DNA of 64,000 nucleotides from Roseateles sp. (GCA_019232985.1 JAFAMW010000065.1:1-64000); one strand, 5' to 3'. Shown: positions 34,979 through 43,843, counted from the first letter of the stretch. Numbers and translations: made by a program. Notes: a model not told the origin generated them from the sequence alone.

Positions 34979-36351
34979 TTGGCGCTTTCCTTGCCGGCTT
35001 GCAGCAGCAGCGTCAGCTCGACGCGCCGGTTCCTGGCGCGGCCCGCGGGCGTGTCGTTGGCGGTGACCGGCTCGGCGTCGGCGCGGCCCTCGGCCTTGAG
35101 GACCTTGGGGTCGAGCAGCTTCGCGAGCTCGTCCCGGACGGCGTCGGCGCGCGCCTGCGACAGGTGCCAGTTGCTCGGGTACTGGAGCGTGCGGATCGGC
35201 TGGTTGTCGGTGTGGCCGGTGATCAGCACCGTGCCGCCCGGGTTCGCGATCAGCGGCTTCATCGCCTCGCCGATATGCGGCAGCAGCGTGCGCACTGCCG
35301 GCGCGATCACGGCGCTGCCGGGCTCGAAGAAGCCGTCGCCCTTGATGATCACGATCGAGCGGTCGGCGAGGTCGCTGACCTGCACGAGGCCCGCGGCGAT
35401 CTCGGGCTGGAGCAGCTGCGCGAGGCGCGGCTGCGGCGCCGGCGGCGTCGGCGCGGCCATCTGCGCCTTCTTCGCGTCGAACGCGGCGAGCTGGCCGAAC
35501 ACCGGCGCGGCCGTGCCCGCGAGCGAGAGGCGCAGCACCATGAACACGATCGCGAGCAGCACGGCGGCGAGCGTCGCGATGACCCAGACGGGAATGCCGT
35601 CGCGCAGGCGCGGGCCTTGCGCGGCCTCGCCCTGCCAGCGCGGCGACAGCGCCTTGTCGGGCGTGTCGCGCTGCTGCTTGAGCAGCTGGGCGAGGCGCGT
35701 GCGCACGCTGTCGAGCTGGGCGCGGCCGTTGTCGATCACGCGGTAGCGCCCCTCGAAGCCGAACGCGAGCACGACGTAGAGCAGCTCGAGCAGGTTGCGG
35801 TTCGCCGCGACGTTCTCGGCGAGCTTGCTCATCAGCTGGAAGACCTTCTCGCCGCCCCAGGTCTCGTTGTGGAACATCACGAGCAGGCTTTGCGCGCTCC
35901 ACGCGCCCGAGCCGCCCCAGGGCGTGCTCGCGGCCGACTCGTCGATGAAGGTGCACAGGATGTAGCGCGCCGCGACGACCTGCTCGTTCGGCAGGCTCTG
36001 GTGGCGCGCCTGCGCCTCGAACTTGCGCACGCCGTCGGCGAGCGCGTCCTTGAGGCCGGCCGGGTTCGCGTGCCGCGCGGTCGCGCGCAGGCGCACGGCC
36101 GCCGCGAGCAGCGGCTGCGCGGCGGCGACGAGCGGGTTGATGCTAGCGCCCATCAGCGCGTCGAGCGCGAGCGGCGCGGTGCCGCCGGCGAGCTGGGCGG
36201 GGTTGGCCGGCGGCGGCTGCTGCGGCTGGCCCTGCGGGCCACCGGGCGGCGGCGCGTCGGGCCGCGGCTGGCCACGGCCGGCGCTCGGCTTGATCACGGT
36301 GCGATCGTTGCCGAAGGCGGCGAACGGGTCGCGGGTGGAATCGTCACTCAT
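34975..36351 (-). CDS. tssL: T6SS protein TssL (DotU) with OmpA-type peptidoglycan-binding domain
   Basis: Inner-membrane T6SS protein of 458 residues. The N-terminal tail contains DRTVIKP (Thr18) and a Pro/Gly-rich stretch. The cytoplasmic DotU domain spans about 60-240 (LCTFIDESAASTPWG, LLVMFHNETWGGEKVF, LAFGFEGRYRV). One membrane helix (about 258-280) leads to a periplasmic OmpA-like domain (about 320-455: IIKGDGFFEPGSAVI, ITGHTDNQPI, ARARNRRVEL-type end) that should bind peptidoglycan. In Agrobacterium an N-terminal threonine of TssL is phosphorylated by PpkA and read by Fha; Thr18 is placed to play that part here. It overlaps tssM. Confidence 0.95.
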   Translation of the reverse strand: MSDDSTRDPFAAFGNDRTVIKPSAGRGQPRPDAPPPGGPQGQPQQPPPANPAQLAGGTAPLALDALMGASINPLVAAAQPLLAAAVRLRATARHANPAGLKDALADGVRKFEAQARHQSLPNEQVVAARYILCTFIDESAASTPWGGSGAWSAQSLLVMFHNETWGGEKVFQLMSKLAENVAANRNLLELLYVVLAFGFEGRYRVIDNGRAQLDSVRTRLAQLLKQQRDTPDKALSPRWQGEAAQGPRLRDGIPVWVIATLAAVLLAIVFMVLRLSLAGTAAPVFGQLAAFDAKKAQMAAPTPPAPQPRLAQLLQPEIAAGLVQVSDLADRSIVIIKGDGFFEPGSAVIAPAVRTLLPHIGEAMKPLIANPGGTVLITGHTDNQPIRTLQYPSNWHLSQARADAVRDELAKLLDPKVLKAEGRADAEPVTANDTPAGRARNRRVELTLLLQAGKESAK

Positions 36352-36390
36352 GTCGATGTTCCATGTCAGAGGACTGATCGCGCGCGGGCC

Positions 36391-37725
36391 TTAGCGCACG
36401 GCCCAGAACTCGAGCTCGAGCCCGGGGAAATCGCCGGCGATATGCATGGCCAGGCCGCCCGAGCTCTCGAGCTGCTTCCACATCTCGTTGCCGCGCGTCT
36501 CGAGCTCGAAATAGTTGTAGCCCGCGTGGTAGGGGATCTGGCGCGGCGCGACCGGCAGCGGCCGCAGCGGCACGCCGGGCAGCTGCAGGTTGACGAGGTC
36601 GCGGATCTTCTCGACCGTGCCGATCTTGACCTGGGTCGGGAAGCGCGCGCGCAGCGCGTCGCCGGGCAGCTGGGCCGCGACGGCGAGCACGAACTGCGCG
36701 CTGCGCTGCAGCTCGATGTCGGGGATGATCGCGACGCGCACGCCGTATTTGCGGTCCTGCAGCTCGATCGGGATCGCGGTCTGCTCCATGACCATCGACA
36801 GCGACTGGCGCAGGTCGTCCATCAGCGGCGCGTAGCAGCGCGACAGCTTGTCGTGGTCGTAGGCGGGCAGGTCGGCCGGGCGGCGGCGGTCGCGGAAGGT
36901 CGAGAGCTCGCCGGCCAGCGAGACGGCGCCGAAGTACAGGTCCCTGGGGTGCAGCAGCGAGGTCTGGCGCCATTGCGCGACGAGCGGCTCCCAGCGATTG
37001 ATGGTCTCGAGCAGCAGGAAGTCGGCGATCTCGCCGACCCCCGAGCGGCCCGGCTGCGCGAGGCGCGCGGCGAGCGCCTCGCCGCGCTGGTGCAGCAGGC
37101 CGTGCAGCTCGCGCATGTGCGAGGCGAGCAGCTCGTTGCCCGCGGTGTCCAGCATCGGCGGGATGTAGGTGGTGTCGAGCACGAGCTTGTTGTCGGCGCG
37201 GCGCTCGACGATCTTGCACAGGCCCAGCGTCGCGTAGCCCTCGACCGCGTCGCGCGCGAGCATGATGCGCAGGTTCATGCGCCCGACCTGCAGCGGCGCG
37301 ACGCGCTGGCCCGTCACGTTGGAGTCGATCACGTCGACTTCGGCGGCCTTGTAGCGCGGCGGCATGCTGTTCGCGTCGCCCTCGGCGTCGGTCTCGGCGA
37401 CGCCGGCGCGCGGCAGTGCGAGCGCGAGCACGACGAGCTCGTCGCGCGTGTCGGGCGGCACGTCGAGCGCGGCCGGCGCCGCGTCGACGCCGGGCAGGTC
37501 GAACGCGAGCCCGTCGGGCAGCACCCCGCTGCCCTGCGTGAGCGCGAGCTTGCCGAGGTTCAGCGCGGCGCTGTCGAGGGCCAGCGTGAGCCAGCCCCAG
37601 CCGTAGCCGGCCGTCGCGGCGAAGCGCGCGGCGGCCTGCGCGGCGACGAAGCGGTCGTGCTGCTGGAAGTGCTGGGGCTGGAGGAACATGCCCTCCGTCC
37701 AGATGACTTTGTTGGTCCAGGTCAT
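36391..37725 (-). CDS. tssK: T6SS baseplate protein TssK
   Basis: TssK links the baseplate wedges to the TssM-TssL membrane complex. It has 444 residues. The N-terminus TNKVIWTEGMFLQPQHFQQH is the family hallmark. PVAPRQIPYHAGYNYFELE near residue 380 and the final GDFPGLELEFWAVR are also typical. The ATG at 37725 overlaps the stop of the PAAR-like gene (ATGA). It lies 39 bases upstream of tssL. Confidence 0.96.
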   Translation of the reverse strand: MTWTNKVIWTEGMFLQPQHFQQHDRFVAAQAAARFAATAGYGWGWLTLALDSAALNLGKLALTQGSGVLPDGLAFDLPGVDAAPAALDVPPDTRDELVVLALALPRAGVAETDAEGDANSMPPRYKAAEVDVIDSNVTGQRVAPLQVGRMNLRIMLARDAVEGYATLGLCKIVERRADNKLVLDTTYIPPMLDTAGNELLASHMRELHGLLHQRGEALAARLAQPGRSGVGEIADFLLLETINRWEPLVAQWRQTSLLHPRDLYFGAVSLAGELSTFRDRRRPADLPAYDHDKLSRCYAPLMDDLRQSLSMVMEQTAIPIELQDRKYGVRVAIIPDIELQRSAQFVLAVAAQLPGDALRARFPTQVKIGTVEKIRDLVNLQLPGVPLRPLPVAPRQIPYHAGYNYFELETRGNEMWKQLESSGGLAMHIAGDFPGLELEFWAVR

Positions 37726-38108
37726 GGGATCTCGTGGGTGAATTGGCCCGGGGTGGTGAAGCTGATCTGGCCCGCCCAGGCGCACAGCAGCTTGCAGGTG
37801 TTGTCGAGCGCGGGGAAGTTCGTGATCAGCACGGTCGGCGCGCCGGGTATCCAGGGCGCGGGCAGCACCGGCACGCAAGGCATCGGCGTGAGCACGCCGA
37901 GCGCGGCGGCCGTCGCGGCGGCGACCTGCGGGTTCGCCGGCGACTTGCACATGCCGAACGGCGGCACGTTCATGATCGGCGCGTGGTCCATGATCGTGCC
38001 GGCCTGCATATTGCTGGTCATCACGGGCCGCGGCGTCGCGACGAAGCTCGACGGCGCCAGGCCCATCGTGCATTGCATCATCGCGCCGGTGCAGACTTGC
38101 TGGGGCAT
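37722..38108 (-). CDS. PAAR-like protein (DUF4280 type)
   Basis: A 128-residue protein of the PAAR-like DUF4280 type, thought to form or cap the tip of the VgrG spike. VCTGAMMQCTMGLAPSSF, IMDHAPIMNVPPFGMCKSPA, the repeated proline turns and the four cysteines (Cys6, 13, 54 and 78) fit that family. No toxin extension is attached. It is encoded between pppA and tssK, overlapping tssK by four bases, so tip and baseplate production are coupled. A PAAR-type protein in the structural run rather than beside vgrG suggests a dedicated core tip. Confidence 0.82.
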   Translation of the reverse strand: MPQQVCTGAMMQCTMGLAPSSFVATPRPVMTSNMQAGTIMDHAPIMNVPPFGMCKSPANPQVAAATAAALGVLTPMPCVPVLPAPWIPGAPTVLITNFPALDNTCKLLCAWAGQISFTTPGQFTHEIP

Positions 38109-38120
38109 CTCAGTTTCCCC

Positions 38121-38888
38121 TCATGGCTTGCCGAACCAGACGCTGATCGCGCTGAAGTTGTCGTGGTTGGGCTTGTGCTGGGCGGCCGCGTTCCTGAGCA
38201 CGAGCGCCTCGAGCGCGGAGAGCCAGGACTGCGGGTCGGGCGCGCGCACGAGGCTCGTGCACATCTCGACCTCGTTCACGTATTCCCAGAGCCCGTCGGT
38301 GCACAGCAGGAACACGTCGCCGGCCTGGAGCCGCCACGGCTTCGCGGCGGCGGTGATGTGGAGATGTTCGGGGGCGCTGCCGAGCGCCGACAGCAGCTCG
38401 CTGCGGCGCGGGTGCGTGCGCAGCTGGTCGTCGCCGAGCAGGCCCGCATCGACGAGGCTTTGCACGAGGCTGTGGTCGCGCGTGTGCGCGAGCATCTGGC
38501 CGTCGCGGAACAGGTACAGGCGCGAGTCGCCGGCGTGGCCCCAGAGCGCCTGGCCGGCGGCGAGGTCGATGAACAGCGCGACGGCCGTCGTGTGCATGTT
38601 CGCCTGGCCGGGCGCGTCGGCGCGGTGGCGGATCACGCTCGCGTTGGTGTCGAGCAGCAGGTCTTGGACCTCGTCGGGGCGCGTGAGCGGCGCCGCGCTG
38701 AACTGCTCGATCAGGTGCTGCACGGCGAGCTTGGACGCGACGTCGCCGCCGCCGTGGCCGCCCGCGCCGTCGGCCACCACGCAGCACAGGTGGCTGTCGG
38801 AGTGCCAGTGGCCGCAGGCGTCCTCGTTGTAGTCGCGCCCGCCGGGCCGCGACAGGATCGCCAGTTCGACTGCCAGTTGCGTCTCCAT
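38121..38888 (-). CDS. pppA: PP2C-type Ser/Thr phosphatase, PppA
   Basis: Metal-dependent protein phosphatase of 255 residues that would reverse kinase action on T6SS targets. Metal-binding blocks are present: SRPGGRDYNEDACG, VVADGAGGHGGGDVAS, WGHAGDSRLYLFRDG, CTDGLWEYV and HDNFSAI. No membrane segment is seen. The start overlaps the fha stop by one base (TGATG), and 12 bases separate it from the PAAR-like gene. Its pairing with the FHA protein and the kinases at 21-24 kb matches the PpkA/PppA switch known in Pseudomonas. Confidence 0.93.
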   Translation of the reverse strand: METQLAVELAILSRPGGRDYNEDACGHWHSDSHLCCVVADGAGGHGGGDVASKLAVQHLIEQFSAAPLTRPDEVQDLLLDTNASVIRHRADAPGQANMHTTAVALFIDLAAGQALWGHAGDSRLYLFRDGQMLAHTRDHSLVQSLVDAGLLGDDQLRTHPRRSELLSALGSAPEHLHITAAAKPWRLQAGDVFLLCTDGLWEYVNEVEMCTSLVRAPDPQSWLSALEALVLRNAAAQHKPNHDNFSAISVWFGKP

Positions 38889-40687
38889 CAGTGCTGGCCT
38901 TTTTCGAGTTGCTCGATGTGCTCTTCGTAGGCCCTCAGGAAGGCCTTGCCGAACAGGCTGTGGAAGTCGTCCTCGGCTTCCTGGCTGATCAGCGCGTAAT
39001 GCTCGATGAACACGTCCCACATCGCCGCCTTGCGGCTGCCGGGCAGCAGCGACTTGATGCCCGAGGTCCTGGTCAGGCGGCTTTCGAGCTGGGCCGGGTC
39101 GAAGCGATCGAGCACGCCGGCGAGCGCGGCCTTCATGCCGGCGATGAAGCCGAACTGGTGGGCACGCAGGTCGTTGTAGGCGTCGCGCATCGCCGGCGCC
39201 GCGGGCATGAAGCCGCGCAGCGGTGGCGCGAGCAGATGCTGCAGCGCGGCCTCGGCGCTCGGCGAGAACTTCAGCGGGTTGTTCTCGCGCGCGACGATCA
39301 TCGTCGCCTCGGCGCGCACCTCGCGCTTGAGCGCCGCGCGCGCGACGAGCAGGTCGACGGTGCCGGCCGCGGCCTCGCGCACGATCTGGCCGAGCAGCTT
39401 CATGAGCTCGGGCGTCAGCGCGTCGACGGCGACCTCGGGCGTCGCGAGGCCCTCGCGCAGCGCGGCGAGCAGGGCCGCGACCTCGGCCGGCTGGGCCGCC
39501 GCGGCGCGGCTGGCCGAGGGGGGCGCGACCGGGCCTGCGGGCGCGGCAGCGGGGGCCACGAAGGGGCCGGCGGTCGCGAACGCGATGTCGACCGGCGCCG
39601 CCGCCGCCGGCGCGGCCGGGCTCATGGCCGCGAGGACGGTCTGCGACGGCGGCGCGGCGGCCGGCTCGGGCGCGCGCGCGCCGCCCGGCCGGATCACGGT
39701 GCGGCCCTCGGCCTGCGCGTCCCAGGACATCACGGCGCCGCCAACGGCTGGCGGCACGGCGGGCGCCGCGAACGGCGCGGCCGGCGGGATCGACGGTGCG
39801 GCGGGCAGCTGGAACGGCCGGTGCAGGTCCAAGAAGTCGTCGGGCGCGGTCTGGCTCGTCGCCTGCGGCGCGGCCTGCAGCGCGCGCAGCGGGTCGGCGT
39901 GGCCGGCCATGTTCGGCTGCGCGGCGGCCTCGCCGAGCAAGGAGCCGCCGAGCGGATCGCCGCCCGCGTTGCCGGGCTTGAGGCCGAACAGCGCGTCGAG
40001 CGAGTCGCCGCTGCTGCCGGCGCCGCCGCCCATGCCCGGGATCAGCGGCGCCGGCGCGGCCGCGCCGATGTCGAGGCCGAGGTCGAGCGGATCGCGCGGC
40101 CGCGCGCCGCCCGGCGCGGCGGGCTTGGGCGCGTCCGGCGCGAACGGGTTCCAGTCGTCGGGAATGCCGCCATGCGCGGGCGCCGCGGCGGCCGGCGGCG
40201 GCGGCGCCGAGCGCAGGTAGGCGCCCGGGCTGGTGCCGGGCACCGGGTCCGGCTTGTACGAGGGCGCGAGCGGGTCCCAGTTCGCGGCCGGCGCGCCGGC
40301 CCTGGGCTTGCCGCCCGAGGCCGGGCCGAGCAGGTCGGCGAAGGGGTCGGTGCTGCTCGCCGCGGGCGCGCCGGCCGGCGCGAGCGCCGCGCGCAGCACG
40401 TAGCCGCCGATCTGGACCTGGTCGCCTTCGCCCAGCAGCTGCTCGGCGCCGCTGCCCAGGGCGCGGCCGTTGACCGCGATCGGATTCGAGCCGCGGTCGA
40501 CGATGGCGTAGCGACCGCTGCGGTAGACGACCTGCGCGTGCACGCGCGAGATCGAGCGCTCGGGGTCGGGCAGCACGAGCTGGTTGGTGTCGGCGCGGCC
40601 GATGGTGCCGCCGAGCTCGTCGAAGCTGGCGCTCGGGGCCTCGCCGCTCGGCGCGCCGTTGAAGGAGATGACGGTCAGCGTGATCAC
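38888..40687 (-). CDS. FHA-domain T6SS protein (Fha/TagH)
   Basis: Cytoplasmic T6SS scaffold of 599 residues that reads phosphothreonine. The FHA domain is at about 1-105, with GR (30-31), SISRVH (45-50) and the NG turn (VNGRAL) that contact phosphothreonine. A long Pro/Ala-rich middle follows and includes GRTVIRPGG (Thr330), the same T-V-I-R-P motif as in the kinase and TssL. The C-terminal domain (about 410-599: LRAHQFGFIAGMKAALAGVL, KAAMWDVFIEHY, FGKAFLRAYEEHI) is the TagH type. It is followed directly by pppA and preceded, 15 bases away, by the 270-residue gene. Confidence 0.93.
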   Translation of the reverse strand: MITLTVISFNGAPSGEAPSASFDELGGTIGRADTNQLVLPDPERSISRVHAQVVYRSGRYAIVDRGSNPIAVNGRALGSGAEQLLGEGDQVQIGGYVLRAALAPAGAPAASSTDPFADLLGPASGGKPRAGAPAANWDPLAPSYKPDPVPGTSPGAYLRSAPPPPAAAAPAHGGIPDDWNPFAPDAPKPAAPGGARPRDPLDLGLDIGAAAPAPLIPGMGGGAGSSGDSLDALFGLKPGNAGGDPLGGSLLGEAAAQPNMAGHADPLRALQAAPQATSQTAPDDFLDLHRPFQLPAAPSIPPAAPFAAPAVPPAVGGAVMSWDAQAEGRTVIRPGGARAPEPAAAPPSQTVLAAMSPAAPAAAAPVDIAFATAGPFVAPAAAPAGPVAPPSASRAAAAQPAEVAALLAALREGLATPEVAVDALTPELMKLLGQIVREAAAGTVDLLVARAALKREVRAEATMIVARENNPLKFSPSAEAALQHLLAPPLRGFMPAAPAMRDAYNDLRAHQFGFIAGMKAALAGVLDRFDPAQLESRLTRTSGIKSLLPGSRKAAMWDVFIEHYALISQEAEDDFHSLFGKAFLRAYEEHIEQLEKGQH

Positions 40688-40702
40688 GAAAGTTCTTCCT
40701 CG

Positions 40703-41515
40703 TCAGCGGAGCACGTACAAGCGCCCCTCCACGGCGGCCACGCGCAGCGGCTGCGCCTGCACATGGCCTTGTTCATCGGGTTCGGTCCGCAGCGCCGGCT
40801 CGCCGTCGGCGCCGAGCAGCTCGTGCAGCCGGCCGCCGGCGAGCGGGCGCAGCACGAGCGCCTCGGCGTCGACGGCCTGCCAGGCGCGGCCCGCCGCGTG
40901 CAATCCCTCGAACAGCCCGCGCAGTCGCGCCGTGGCCTCTTCGGCCGGGCGCTGGTAGGCCAGGGCGAGCTCTTCGGTACGAAAGCGCGTGGCGGTCAGG
41001 TAAGTCGATATTTCACCGGAAGAAAGCGCTCCGTGGAACTGTTCCAGCAGCGCCGCGGCCTGCGCGCGCAACGCCGCCGTCGCGCCGGCGGGCAGCGGCG
41101 GCGCGTCGAGCCAGCGCCAGCGCGGGAAGCTGACCGGTATCTGCACGTCTTCGTGCAGCGTCACCGGCGCCGTGTAGCCCTGGCCGGCCGGGGGTGCCCA
41201 GTGGAGCTCGGCGAGCGTGCGCGCGCTCGCCTCGTCGACGCCGTTGCCGAGGCGCGGCAGCAGGATGCGCAGGCTCGCGCTCGTGTGACCGTCGGCGACG
41301 AGGCGCAGCGGCGGCAGCGGCTCCTCGGGCCTGGCGGTGCGCGGATGCGGCCAGACGACGAGCTCGAGGCGGTTGGCGCCGGCCAGCGTGTACTCGTGGA
41401 TCGGCACGAGCGCGCGCGGGCGCGCGGCGTCGGCGCGCGCGAGCGGCACGCCGTTGAGCCAGGCTTCGGCTTCGCAGCCGATGGCGTCGAGCTTGAGGGT
41501 CAGCAGCCGGTCCAT
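40703..41515 (-). CDS. Unknown protein of the VgrG-associated module (270 aa)
   Basis: A 270-residue protein I do not recognise. The N-terminal half looks beta-rich and like a jelly-roll (CEAEAWLNGVPLARAD, YTLAGANRLELVVWP), the C-terminal half helical (RAQAAALLEQFHGALSSGE, ATARLRGLFEGLHAAG), ending with a short beta stretch (AVEGRLYVLR). The start overlaps the previous gene's stop by one base (TGATG). It is the last of the run vgrG, DUF4123 adaptor, 578-residue gene and this gene, so it may be cargo, an immunity protein or part of the spike tip. No signal peptide is seen. Confidence 0.75.
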   Translation of the reverse strand: MDRLLTLKLDAIGCEAEAWLNGVPLARADAARPRALVPIHEYTLAGANRLELVVWPHPRTARPEEPLPPLRLVADGHTSASLRILLPRLGNGVDEASARTLAELHWAPPAGQGYTAPVTLHEDVQIPVSFPRWRWLDAPPLPAGATAALRAQAAALLEQFHGALSSGEISTYLTATRFRTEELALAYQRPAEEATARLRGLFEGLHAAGRAWQAVDAEALVLRPLAGGRLHELLGADGEPALRTEPDEQGHVQAQPLRVAAVEGRLYVLR

Positions 41516-43251
41516 CAGCTTAGCTTCCAGCTGACGAGCTTCATGGCCGGCAGCAGGGGCCGGATCATCGTCGTCACGCCCATCAGCGGGTCGTTGACGA
41601 CGAAGCGCGCCGAGACCGCCTCGACGGCGAGCTCGCAGAACCATTCGAGTCCTGGCGCGTCGGCGCGCGGGCGCAGGCCGCAGGCGCCGACGACGGCGCC
41701 GCTGACCGGGCCGGCGAGGTCGAGCAGCGCGGGCCGGTCGGCCGGCGCCAGCGATTCGACCCGCAGCACGAAGGGCTGGCGGATCGCGCATTGCGCGGGC
41801 TTGATCGTCGCCGGCACGTCGAGCGCGGCGTCGCGGCGCTCGAACGTCGCCTGCAGCTTCTCGCTCGCGCTGCAGTCCAGGGTCAGGCGGCTTTGCGAGC
41901 CGGCGAACGCGAAGTCGCCGCTCAGGCGCAGGCGCAGCTCGCAGGCGACGAGGTCGAGCTGCCCGGCGACGCGGTAGAACGGCGCGGCGGCCAGGCCGTC
42001 GGGGTGCGGCGCCCAGCCCCAGGTCAGCGCCGCGGTGCCGCCCATCAGAGCCGGCTCGGCCTGCAGCTGGCCGTTGACGACGCCGGACTCGCGCTCCCAC
42101 GCGAGCAGCAGCAGGGGCAGCTTGTCGGCGAGCTGGCGGTCGAGCTCGGCCAGGCCGTCGTTCCAGCGCTGGGCGTCGAGCGCGAGCCCGTCGCGCTCGA
42201 CGCGGCACAGCGCGCGCGGCGGCGGCGCCAGCGGTTCGGCCGGCAGCCTGACGGGCGGCGCCGTCTCGCGCCGCCAGGCGAGCATCGACTGCTCGCTCGG
42301 GTAGACGGCCAGCCGCACCGCCTGCTCGCCCAGCGGCGTGCCGCTGTCGCGCAGGCCGCAGCCGGTCATCGACACGCGGCTGTAGCCGGGCACGCCCGCG
42401 ACGGCCATGGCGTCGGCCTGGGCCGGCGCCGCGTCGTCCTGCGGCAGGGTCAGGAGCAGGTCCTGGGTCAGCGGGCCGCGGCGGTCGAACTGGCCGTGGA
42501 TGCCGTTGAAGCTCACGAGCGGATGGACGGCCGGGTCGCAGACATGCTGGGCCAGGCAGCGCAGGCGCAGGCGGTTGCGCGCGCCTCGCGACGGGCTCAG
42601 CAGGTTCAGCTGGCCGGGCAGGCCGTGCTGGCCCTGCGCCGCCAGGACCCGCAGCTTCTCGGCGTCCAGGCGCGTCGGCACGCGGCGCCACAGGCCCTGC
42701 TCGAGCGCGTAGTGCTGCAGCGGCGCCGACTCGACGAGGGTCAGGTCCGCGGCGTCGATGTCGCAGGCGCTGCCCAGGCGCAGCAGCGTGCGCGGCAGCA
42801 GGCTGCCAAGGCGGCCATGGCCCGCCAGCTCGGCGTCGAGCAGGTCCAGCGCGGCGTCGAACGCGACCGGCGTCGGCAGGCCGCTGTTCGGCTGCGCGGC
42901 GCGGCGCTGCAGCTCCTCGCGGCTGCGCCGGCCGAGCTGGAAGACGCGCTGGCCTTCGGGCCGGGCCGTGTCGGCGAGCAGCTGCCGGGCCCATTCGAAG
43001 CCGGGGCGGTTCTCGAACTCGGCGCCGAACACGCACCAGGCCGCGAGGTAGCGCGCGAGCGCGAGCGCGTGCCGCAGGCCCAGCGCGCGCGCGCGCTGCC
43101 AGGCCAGGTCGAGCAGGGCGCCCTTGCGCTCGCCGAGGCGCGCGTCGACCTCGGGGAACGCGCGCGCGAGCACCGCGCCGACGCGCTGCAGGTCGCGTCC
43201 GAGCGTCAGCGCTTCGAGCGCGCCCTGCTGCTCCGGCGTGAGGCTCAGCAT
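41515..43251 (-). CDS. Unknown protein next to the DUF4123 adaptor, candidate cargo (578 aa)
   Basis: A 578-residue protein without a recognised family. Residues 1-150 are helical (LGLRHALALARYLAAWCVFG). The rest is beta-rich with repeated short strands (LVSFNGIHGQFDRRGPLTQD, LTWGWAPHPDGL, ELRLRLSGDFAF). It ends VTTMIRPLLPAMKLVSWKLS. It starts ten bases after the DUF4123 adaptor gene. DUF4123 proteins load the product of a nearby gene onto VgrG, so this is the leading cargo candidate. No catalytic motif is obvious, and an anatomical role at the spike is equally possible. Confidence 0.75.
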   Translation of the reverse strand: MLSLTPEQQGALEALTLGRDLQRVGAVLARAFPEVDARLGERKGALLDLAWQRARALGLRHALALARYLAAWCVFGAEFENRPGFEWARQLLADTARPEGQRVFQLGRRSREELQRRAAQPNSGLPTPVAFDAALDLLDAELAGHGRLGSLLPRTLLRLGSACDIDAADLTLVESAPLQHYALEQGLWRRVPTRLDAEKLRVLAAQGQHGLPGQLNLLSPSRGARNRLRLRCLAQHVCDPAVHPLVSFNGIHGQFDRRGPLTQDLLLTLPQDDAAPAQADAMAVAGVPGYSRVSMTGCGLRDSGTPLGEQAVRLAVYPSEQSMLAWRRETAPPVRLPAEPLAPPPRALCRVERDGLALDAQRWNDGLAELDRQLADKLPLLLLAWERESGVVNGQLQAEPALMGGTAALTWGWAPHPDGLAAAPFYRVAGQLDLVACELRLRLSGDFAFAGSQSRLTLDCSASEKLQATFERRDAALDVPATIKPAQCAIRQPFVLRVESLAPADRPALLDLAGPVSGAVVGACGLRPRADAPGLEWFCELAVEAVSARFVVNDPLMGVTTMIRPLLPAMKLVSWKLS

Positions 43252-43261
43252 CGCCGCGTCC

Positions 43262-43837
43262 TCATGCCGCCGCGGCGAGCAGCGGCTGCTCGTGCAGTTC
43301 CAGGCGCCCGGCGTGCTGGGCGATCAGGGTCCAGCCCGTCGTGCCGGGGATCAGCACGCGCTCGAACGGCGCGAGCAGGGTCTCGACCTGCTCGCCCGGG
43401 GCCAGCGGCAGCAATGCGCGCAGCACGGCGGGGTCCATCCATTCGAGCGCGATCTCCTGGCCGTCGGGCAGGCGGGCCCGGCTGTTCGCGCGGCAGTGGC
43501 TGCGCAACGCGAGGAAGTCGCGCCGGGCCTGGATCAGCAGGCCCCAGTCGCCGAAGTCGGCGGCGGCCTCGTGGAGCAGCCAGCTCGTGAACGCGCTCTT
43601 TTGCTCGAGCTGCAGCAGGTAGGGGGCCTGGCGGCGCTGCGCCGGCGTGAGCGCGCCGGGCCACAGGCAGTCCCAGCTGCGCAGCTGCCCGCTCGCGTCG
43701 GCCGCGGCCAGGCGCTCGGGCAGCTCGCCGACGACGCGACCGAGCACCAGCGCGTAGACCTGCGCCGACGCGTCGGCCCAGACCATGGACTCGAATTGCG
43801 GGGCCGAGAGCGGCGGCCGGTTGTCGGGCGTGCCCAT
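43262..43837 (-). CDS. DUF4123 T6SS effector adaptor
   Basis: A 191-residue protein of the DUF4123 (Tap/TEC) family, cytoplasmic adaptors that load effectors onto VgrG. Supporting stretches are VYALVLGRVV near the start, APYLLQLEQKSAFTSWLLHE, then WGLLIQARRDFLALRSHCRA and EWMDPAVLRALLP. It begins six bases after vgrG and is followed by the 578-residue candidate cargo. The N-terminal strand order and the D-P-x-V-L motif are as in the family. Confidence 0.85.
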   Translation of the reverse strand: MGTPDNRPPLSAPQFESMVWADASAQVYALVLGRVVGELPERLAAADASGQLRSWDCLWPGALTPAQRRQAPYLLQLEQKSAFTSWLLHEAAADFGDWGLLIQARRDFLALRSHCRANSRARLPDGQEIALEWMDPAVLRALLPLAPGEQVETLLAPFERVLIPGTTGWTLIAQHAGRLELHEQPLLAAAA

Positions 43838-43843
43838 CCGCGC

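Noticed and set aside
31493..35746. Long plus-strand open frame (1417 codons) across tssM and tssL
   Set aside because: It is antisense to two certain genes with conserved motifs. Its Arg/Ala/Leu-rich composition is that of a shadow frame in high-GC DNA. Many similar frames in the window were dismissed for the same reason.
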